The notes under the pieces are model-generated. The model saw only the letters and a program-made list of their open reading frames with translations. It made no database searches and was not told the DNA's origin. The position numbers and the translations under genes are program-made. Of a DNA stretch of 23,794 nucleotides, positions 17,750 through 23,794 are shown one piece after another. Source of the DNA: Gracilariopsis chorda (Eukaryota; Rhodophyta; Florideophyceae; Gracilariales; Gracilariaceae); NCBI GenBank assembly GCA_003194525.1, contig NBIV01000776.1, positions 1 to 23,794 of the forward strand, given 5' to 3'. How positions within the stretch are numbered: the stretch's first letter is position 1; every line of letters begins with the position of its first letter.

Positions 17750-18413
17750 TGTAGTATAGCGGGCCCGCCCGGGAGTGCACTTCAGAGTGTGCTTGAGTGC
17801 CTTCAAGCACCGTATCCGAGCGGATTGTTTGGCACGTTATGATTGGCCGAACGGAATCGTTGAGTGGTGCACGGGAGCGGGCAATGCCATTGGTTGTGCA
17901 CTCATTGCCCACAGGTGTACACGTGCCGGACGGCTGAGGTGCAGGGTTGCTGCGCCAGACGGACAGGTAGCCACGTGGCTGGTGGCATTTGTACGATAGG
18001 CTTAGATATTTTAATAATTTTATCCGTACGTAGTAGAAGGGTAGCGATTGCGGTGCAGGTTGAGCTCGAGGTGCAGTACTTAGTGCACCTCGCTCCCCGC
18101 TACCCACACTCAGTAAACGGTAAGCACCACCGTCCTGAACTACTTTTGTCTCTAAAGCAGACCTGAGACATTACTCCGTACGGGACTCAACTAGGTTTAC
18201 AAGCCGTTCGGACTCTTCGCGCGTATCTCGACCGCGCCTGACGTACCTAACCGCCCAGTCTTTCCTACGACCGCCCGGTGCTGGCGCTCGTCCCCACGCA
18301 TCACCTCCCCCCCGACCGGATCTCGTGACCCATCACGCCCCGCTACGCACGCCGAGCGGATACTGCTTCTAGGACACACTTTCAATTGTGTGAATTAGAA
18401 TCACTATCTCACA
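17750..18413 (+). repeat. Inferred 5' LTR of the gypsy element
   Basis: Boundaries are inferred from TGTAG at 17750 and CTCACA ending at 18413, giving TGT...ACA ends and a 664-base LTR directly before a TGG-starting primer site. An AT-rich segment at 18003-18025 (ATATTTTAATAATTTTATCC) could hold promoter or polyadenylation signals. Without the 3' LTR these limits are provisional. Confidence 0.45.
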
Positions 18414-18414
18414 C

Positions 18415-18430
18415 TGGTCTCCCGACCTAG
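18415..18430 (+). other. Candidate primer-binding site
   Basis: TGGTCTCCCGACCTAG follows the inferred LTR end by one base. TGG matches the CCA tail of a tRNA, and the reverse complement has a C at the position expected for conserved C61. The donor tRNA is not identified. Confidence 0.4.
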
Positions 18431-18488
18431 AAGTGGGACTCGTAACTTTCCGTACGGATTCTAGAACGTTTTGGATAACGAACACGAG

Positions 18489-20670
18489 ATGCAGACACGT
18501 GACGCAAACGTGGAGTCGACCGCAAGGGTCGATGTCGAAAAAGAATTGGCTCCGTCCGGCGAGCCACCAATGCAGACCGCTTCGGACAATGCCTCGGTTG
18601 GCCGCCGCAGCACCCGTAGCACTGCACCAGCTCCGGACGTCCGATTGGAGAACCCCGAGGTGCTCGTGCGCAAAGCTCCTCGCTCCTCCCGGGCTTCTCA
18701 AACGCCTACCGACCGGAATTTAGGCCCGTCAATGAACCCAGAGGGTGCAGCACCGCTCCCTCTACTCGCCACTCCGACCGGCCTAGTGGCAGCCGAAATT
18801 CCCGCACGGACGCTCCCAGAACTGTGGAAGCAGCTCGAGCCCTATTGGGGTTACAAGCTGAAGAGCGAGCTTGCTGCTCGTGTCCCCGTTCGGGTTGAGC
18901 GCTACCTGCAGGAGCGCCTGCCAGAACTGCTGGCAGAACTGATTACCCCGACGGTCCGCCAGACCACCGAGGCAATCCTTCAGCAGCTCCTTCCGACCGG
19001 ACTTGGTGCCATGAAGCACGAGGACCGTACGGCAGTTTATACGGCAGCGACAACGCTGCCACCCTTCCCAAGTTTTCCCTTGGCCGACCGGACCAAGCCC
19101 AATTACACACCGGACGGGATGAGGAACCCCACCCAGAAGGGGGCCATCAGAGTGCCCCCATGGTCCCAGTCCTCCCGGTGGAACCCCACCGAGATGATCC
19201 GAACGGAAATTCAGACAGCTCCTCTTCTAACGAAGGAAGAGGGGGCCGCCGTGACAGGGCGGCAGAGCTGACAAGTCCGACACGGATCGCCCTCGCCGCG
19301 CACGGAAGAATCGTCGCCGCAGGAAAAAGCGACATTCCTCCGGTTCGGATACTGATTCTGACCGCTCGGATAGTTCCGATGCCGTTTCCGGAACTGATAG
19401 CGACTCAGACTCCGACCGTTCTGGCCGCAGAGGCCGCTCCGACCGGTATCGTTCCCGTTCGGAAAGATCCGCGCCTCGGCGCATCAAACCACTGAACGAA
19501 TTGTTCACCAGGGTGGTGAATTATCGTACGTACCGGCTAACCAATCGTAGCCAATCGTACAACTCGCGAGTCGCGCGTAAGATTACGCGCTACCAGAAGA
19601 AACTGAATGTCCAGATGAAGGGACATTCGTTTTCCGGAGCGGATCCGATATCCGTTCTAAACTTTTTACAGCGGTTCAAGACCGCCTGTAACCATAACGG
19701 ACTGTCCGAGGGAGCAGCGGTATGGTGCTTCCAATTCTACCTGACCGGACCGGCTCACTCACTGATCCAGTCACGGCTCATGGGAGAGTCAGGCGCCGTG
19801 GATGTACGACGTGGCGAGATGCTCCGCTCATACTCCGAAGTCGTCAACTTTTTATTGACAACGTACGCAACGGATGAAATAATTGCCGACGCGTACTCCG
19901 AGGTCACCCTCTACCGTCAGTCGTCGGGTATGTCCGAAACGGAGTATTCACAGAAGCTGTGGAACAAGGCCCTCCGTTGTGGCAATGTATTCTCCGACCG
20001 GCGTTTAAAGTCCCTATTCGTGGAAGGATTACTTCCTTCCATTCGGGCGAAGGTGAGAAATCACCTTACGACGCATCCGTCCATCGGCTATGATGCGTTG
20101 GCGAGGTATGCCGAATCGTATGGCGACACCAGCCGTTCGGTACGACGACAATCCGTTCGGCTTGACTCCCTTCCCCATCCCACGGGGAAAAGGGTGGCCG
20201 CTCGTACAGACCGTCGGAGTGTCCTAAGCATGGGGAGCCGTACGGATTCGGTAGCCTCCGACACCGATGACGGTGAGGCCGTCCTGGCATTTACCCAGGT
20301 CGGCTCCGCCCCATCACCCCCCACGACGCCGTCAACAGCGACGACCTCGTACCGTTCGGGACCCTCCCGATCGGATTTTTATAAGCCTGCTGACGCTCGG
20401 GCACCAACAAACCGACAGCCGGACGGGAAGCAGTTGATGGACAAACCGTGTCGGATTTGTCTGTCACGGGAACCGGACCACTGTCAAATGATCCCTCCGA
20501 ACGTTCGGGATGCTCTGCTAGCCGCTCGGGAACAAAACTACCAACTTCGCAAAGAAGAGGGTTACTACAACCGTAACACTCCCGGTCGGTCCAGCATTGG
20601 GGTCCGGACCCTGGGTCAGCAGACTCCGAACGGAAACCTCCTGCATACGATCACGTCAACCGCTCAATAA
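18489..20670 (+). CDS. gag: gypsy Gag polyprotein, two frame breaks
   Basis: The capsid/nucleocapsid precursor that packages element RNA. The first ATG is at 18489. The N-terminal region is Ser/Arg/Pro-rich and followed by a helical segment (LWKQLEPYWGYKLKSELA, then RVERYLQERLPELLAEL). After -1 shifts near 19118 and 19255 comes an Arg/Ser- and Asp/Ser-rich linker resembling an RS domain (SDTDSDRSDSS, RSDRYRSRSERS). The Retrotrans_gag capsid region starts near 19600: MKGHSFSGADPISVLNFLQR, AVWCFQFYLTGPAHSLI, YRQSSGMSETEYSQKLW. Near the end CRICLSREPDHC is a C-x2-C-x6-H-C cluster, perhaps a variant zinc knuckle. Translation ends at TAA 20668. Both shifts lie near G runs or repeats and may be errors. 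The long RS-like linker is unusual. Confidence 0.75.
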
Positions 20671-20800
20671 TGGCCGTTAAAGATCACGGCATGTCCGAGT
20701 CGGAAAACGATGTGGAGGGAGCGTAGAGGCAACGCCCCCTCCGAGGTCGGAACGCCTCACCCGAACGAACGGTTTAGATTCTTCGCCCAAGCCGGACGAA

Positions 20801-21562
20801 GTGTACGTTGTGGATGAGTATGAGCCGACAGCCCCAGTGGCCCTTTTAAAGAATACCCACTATAAGATAAACTTTTCTGTGGGATTCTCCCGCTCGGTCT
20901 TGTACCCCCTCACCGGTGTACTTGACACCGGCGCTGGCCCTAACCTCATCCACGAACGGAACCTCTCCCCTAATTGGGAGGAGCATCTCCAATCCCGTTC
21001 GTTCACCAACATCACGGATGCCTCTCGGAATCGTATGAACATCCGTGGTGTTGTTCCCCTACTCGTACACATCGGAGCTCTAACCGTTCGGATCCCCTTT
21101 CTCGTTGCCACCAACCTCGGGGCCAGTTGTATTCTCGGTACTTCTTTTATCGATAAGTACGTCATGGCAATACTACCCCCGAAACGGACAATAATCTTAC
21201 GTCACTCCCACCCCGTGGCGATTCAATCTTCTGCCGGTCGGTCCTCTCGCTCGCCGGGAGAGCACGTACCGGCTACAACTCGGAAGACCCCTTCTAATAA
21301 GATACGGGTCGCCCGACCGGTCGTCATACCCCCCATGTCGGAATCATCCGTCCGGGTAACCACCAAGGCGGCCGGCCTTGCATTTTTGCAAGGATATCAC
21401 CGTTCGGCTAGCCGGCAGGAGTTAACCCTCCTGGCCAATGGCATCATGGAACTCCGTCCGGACGTACCATTTTACGTCCAAGTGGCGAACTTTTCCGACC
21501 GTCCGGTACGCTTACACAAGCGTACAATCATCGGATTAGCTCTACCCTCCCCATCGCGTTAA
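20801..21562 (+). CDS. gypsy aspartic protease region of Pol
   Basis: A retropepsin-like protease that would process Gag-Pol. VLDTGAGPNLI carries the catalytic D-T-G, and ASCILGTSFIDKY is the expected ILGxDF-like partner strand. After the protease come about 130 residues of linker containing the PFYVQVANFSDRPVRLHKRT segment that precedes reverse transcriptase in many gypsy elements. The frame is open from before 20801 and differs from the gag frame, so expression would need frameshifting, or a lost base between 20670 and 20800. It stops at TAA 21560, about 50 bases before the reverse transcriptase frame. Confidence 0.82.
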   Translation: MYVVDEYEPTAPVALLKNTHYKINFSVGFSRSVLYPLTGVLDTGAGPNLIHERNLSPNWEEHLQSRSFTNITDASRNRMNIRGVVPLLVHIGALTVRIPFLVATNLGASCILGTSFIDKYVMAILPPKRTIILRHSHPVAIQSSAGRSSRSPGEHVPATTRKTPSNKIRVARPVVIPPMSESSVRVTTKAAGLAFLQGYHRSASRQELTLLANGIMELRPDVPFYVQVANFSDRPVRLHKRTIIGLALPSPSR

Positions 21563-21577
21563 TCACACCGGAATTTC

Positions 21578-21592
21578 CGTCACGGAGTGACG
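21578..21592 (+). other. Short stem-loop in the protease-RT junction
   Basis: CGTCAC, loop GGA, GTGACG: a perfect 6-bp stem in the 49-base gap between the protease stop and the reverse transcriptase frame, followed by a purine run (AAGGAGGGGGA). It might influence readthrough or reinitiation, or be chance. Confidence 0.3.
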
Positions 21593-21611
21593 AAACTAAG
21601 GAGGGGGACCC

Positions 21612-23794
21612 TTGTCTAATTCATTTTCCGATACGGACAACGCAGCTAACCCGCGCGTTCAGGCGCCACCAAAGGTTCCGGACGATTGGATATCCAATAT
21701 CCAATTGGCGCCCGAACACGAATCCGAACGGACGAAGATTGTCGAGCTACTGCGCCCATTCCGTGATATGTGGGACGGCCATCTCGGACTTGTGGCAGCG
21801 GCAAAACACCGCATTGAGCTGGAACCCGGCACGCGGCCAATTTACCAAATGCCGTACCGTGCGGGCCCCGCTCGTAGAGAACTTGAACGAGCGGAAGTCG
21901 AAAAGCAGCTCAGACAGGGCGTTATTGAGCCCTCTACACCTGAGTGGGCCAGCCCGGTCGTGTTTGCTCAGAAGAAGGATGGTAGCCTGCGCTTCTGCGT
22001 AGACTACCGCCGCCTAAACAAAGCAACCGTACGGGATACCTATCCACTACCGAGGATGGATGAATGCATCCACTCCCTTGGGAGGCGAAGATATTCACCA
22101 CCCTCGATGCCAATAGCGGATATTGGCAAGTGGAAGTGGATGAGACCGATCGGGACAAGACTACTTTCACCTCACACATGGGGCTGTTCAGGTATTTACG
22201 AATGCCGTTCGGATTGAAGAATGCTCCGGCGACGTTCCAACGTGCACTGGATATCATCCTATCCCGTGTGAAGTGGCAGTACGCATTGGTCTACCTTGAT
22301 GACGTCATCATCTACTCCAGTTCGGTAACCGAGCACTACGAGCACGTACGGACAATTCTGACCCTACTCCGATCGGCAGGCGTGACGCTACGTCTGGACA
22401 AGTGCCACTTTTTCAGTAGCACGGTCGACTACCTTGGCCACATCATCCGTCCAGGCAAGCTTCAAGTGTCAACAAAGACACAAGAAGCAATCCGAGCGGC
22501 TAAGCCACCGACCAACCAGACAGAGCTCCGATCGTTCTTAGGCCTGTGTAACGTCTTCCGCCGGTTCGTCAAGAATTTCGCTCGAGTTGCGGCACCGCTT
22601 AACCGCAAGCTCGAGAAAGGCCAACCAGTCTGCTTCGATACTCTGTCCGATGAGGAATACCAGGCGTACGATGAGTTACGGCAACGGCTCATTCGACCGC
22701 CTATCTTGGCAATTCCGCGCCAAGATATGCCGTACGTTCTGGACACTGATGCCTGTGATAAACAGGTAGGTTGCGTATCCTACAGAAGCAACCGGAGGGC
22801 GACCTACTCCCGATCGGCTACTGGAGCCGTTCTTTGTCGAAACCCGAACGGGACTACACCACGACCGAACGGGAATGTCTCGCCGTTGTATGGGCGATAT
22901 GCACCTCCGACCGTACCTGGAAGGCCAGAGAATCACGCTCCGCACGGACCACCACGCATTACGGTGGATACTCAATCTGGCCGATGCCACCGGTCGGCTA
23001 GCACGATGGCGCCTGCGCCTCATGGAGTACGAATTTGACATCGTACACCGACTGGGAGTTAAGCATCAGGCAGCCGATGCTCTTTCCCGAATCCGAACGG
23101 ACGGCGAAGACACCAACCCCCTTGACGAGGAGGTGCCGTGCCTCCTGATATCCGACCGAGCGGAAGAAGACGACGATTTGGTCGCCGATGTCACCATCGA
23201 CGGACAGGAGCACCGAGGCGTCACGCTGGACACCCCGTGCGGACATGACCCGGTCGGAATTCCAGAGGTCCTCGCAATAGTCGAGGAAGAGACGGACGTC
23301 CGGCCAATCACGGTCGAAGAATTCGTCCGAGCCCAGGCCGAAGACGGATATTGCAAGACCGTGCGGAAGGACATTGGTGACGGTGTCACGCTATTCGACG
23401 TGAACCGGTACGGAATTATCGTCCGACGCTCCCCCTTGGATGGTGCTCTCCAGCGAGTGGTGCCCCGTGCACTGGTACCGCGCGTGCTGTATCTCGCGCA
23501 CTATCCGCGCTTGGAAGGGCACCCGGGCGGGACCCGCATGTACAATACCCTGAGGAGGGATTTCTACTGGCCGCAAATGGCGAACGATGTGTTCCAGACC
23601 GCACGGGACTGTCGATCGTGCGCTGCCGTGCGGGGAACTCAGTACCGGTCGCAGAAGCGACTCAAGCTGTTTCCCGCTGCCGGACCATTGGAATTTGTCG
23701 CAATGGACATTGTCGGTCCATTCCCGAAGTCCGTCAACGGCTACGAGTATATCCTCGTCATTACCGACCGGTTCTCCAAATATGCGCGCTATCC
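21612..23794 (+). CDS. pol: gypsy reverse transcriptase, RNase H and integrase (3' end outside window)
   Basis: The frame begins MPYRAGPARRELERAEVEK-type RT finger sequence, then VIEPSTPEWASPVVFAQKKD and FCVDYRRLNKATVRDTYPLP. After a -1 shift near 22082 come FTTLDANSGYWQVEVDETD, MPFGLKNAPATFQRALD and the YLDD active site (ALVYLDDVIIYSS). RNase H starts at YVLDTDACDKQVGCV. Two more -1 shifts (about 22774 and 22900) are needed to continue through TTTERECLAVVWAI and RTDHHALRWIL to VKHQAADALSR. From 23022 the frame is open to the window edge. It contains the integrase zinc finger (HYPRLEGHPGGTRMYNTL, then CRSCAAV) and the core start with its first catalytic Asp in VAMDIVGPFP. The remaining core and any chromodomain are not in view. 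Confidence 0.9.

Larger units (their letters stand above)
17750..23794 (+). mobile_element. Ty3/gypsy LTR retrotransposon, 5' part
   Basis: The order is 5' LTR, primer-binding site, gag, aspartic protease, reverse transcriptase, RNase H and integrase (zinc finger and core start); RNase H before integrase defines the Ty3/gypsy superfamily. The element runs off the right edge, so the 3' LTR, polypurine tract and target duplication cannot be checked. Gag and pol contain at least five -1 shifts but few in-frame stops, meaning a young but damaged copy or sequence errors. Codon choice is distinctive, with very frequent CCGA/TCGG words, unlike the DNA to its left. Confidence 0.9.

Noticed and set aside
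19227..19508. Minus-strand frame rich in RSE repeats
   Set aside because: It is the mirror of the Ser/Asp/Arg-rich Gag linker on the plus strand.
1..23794. tRNA or rRNA genes
   Set aside because: I looked for T-loop GGTTCGAATCC-like boxes and found only isolated partial matches with no paired A box or acceptor stem.

Overview
This window looks like nuclear DNA of a eukaryote with compact, mostly single-exon genes set in decayed transposable elements. The evidence is three or four classes of eukaryotic transposon, a kinase fragment with HRD/DFG/APE motifs, poly-purine and (CT)n microsatellites, and no operons or Shine-Dalgarno spacing. The gene set (short intronless genes, a germin-like cupin, a bacterial-type secreted M15 peptidase, a Ty3/gypsy element) would fit a macroscopic red alga. 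That assignment is a guess from gene style, not a demonstrated identity.

Layout. 1-759: 3' remnant of a DDE_1 (pogo/Tigger-like) transposase. 1125-1260: two copies of a 31-bp palindrome. 1539-2242 (-): METTL27-like SAM methyltransferase with one frame break. 3692-4223 (+): secreted peptidoglycan-binding plus M15 D-Ala-D-Ala peptidase-like gene, broken at both ends. 5049-13547: a candidate 8.5-kb PIF/Harbinger element, with 18-bp perfect terminal inverted repeats and a TAA duplication on each side. Its Myb/SANT-like accessory gene lies just inside the left end and its DDE transposase just inside the right end, pointing toward each other. Between them sit about 5.5 kb of non-transposon DNA: a truncated protein kinase, a G-rich low-complexity block, a nearly full-length DUF676-type serine esterase and one or two unknown reading frames. 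13768-13905: tandem hairpins. 15719-15877: tiny hAT-like transposase remnant. 16073-16606 (-): germin-like cupin with a signal peptide. 16993-17680: a second, orphan Myb/SANT-like pseudogene. 17750 to the window end: 5' LTR, primer site, gag, protease, reverse transcriptase, RNase H and the start of integrase of a Ty3/gypsy retrotransposon.

The most interesting reading is that the Harbinger element has picked up, or been invaded by, host gene sequence and still has both ends. A second theme is that nearly every recognisable gene is broken by single-base shifts, many inside short homopolymers. This is either real decay or a base-calling artefact of the assembly, and the answer changes which genes should be called alive. 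No tRNA, rRNA or CRISPR array was seen.
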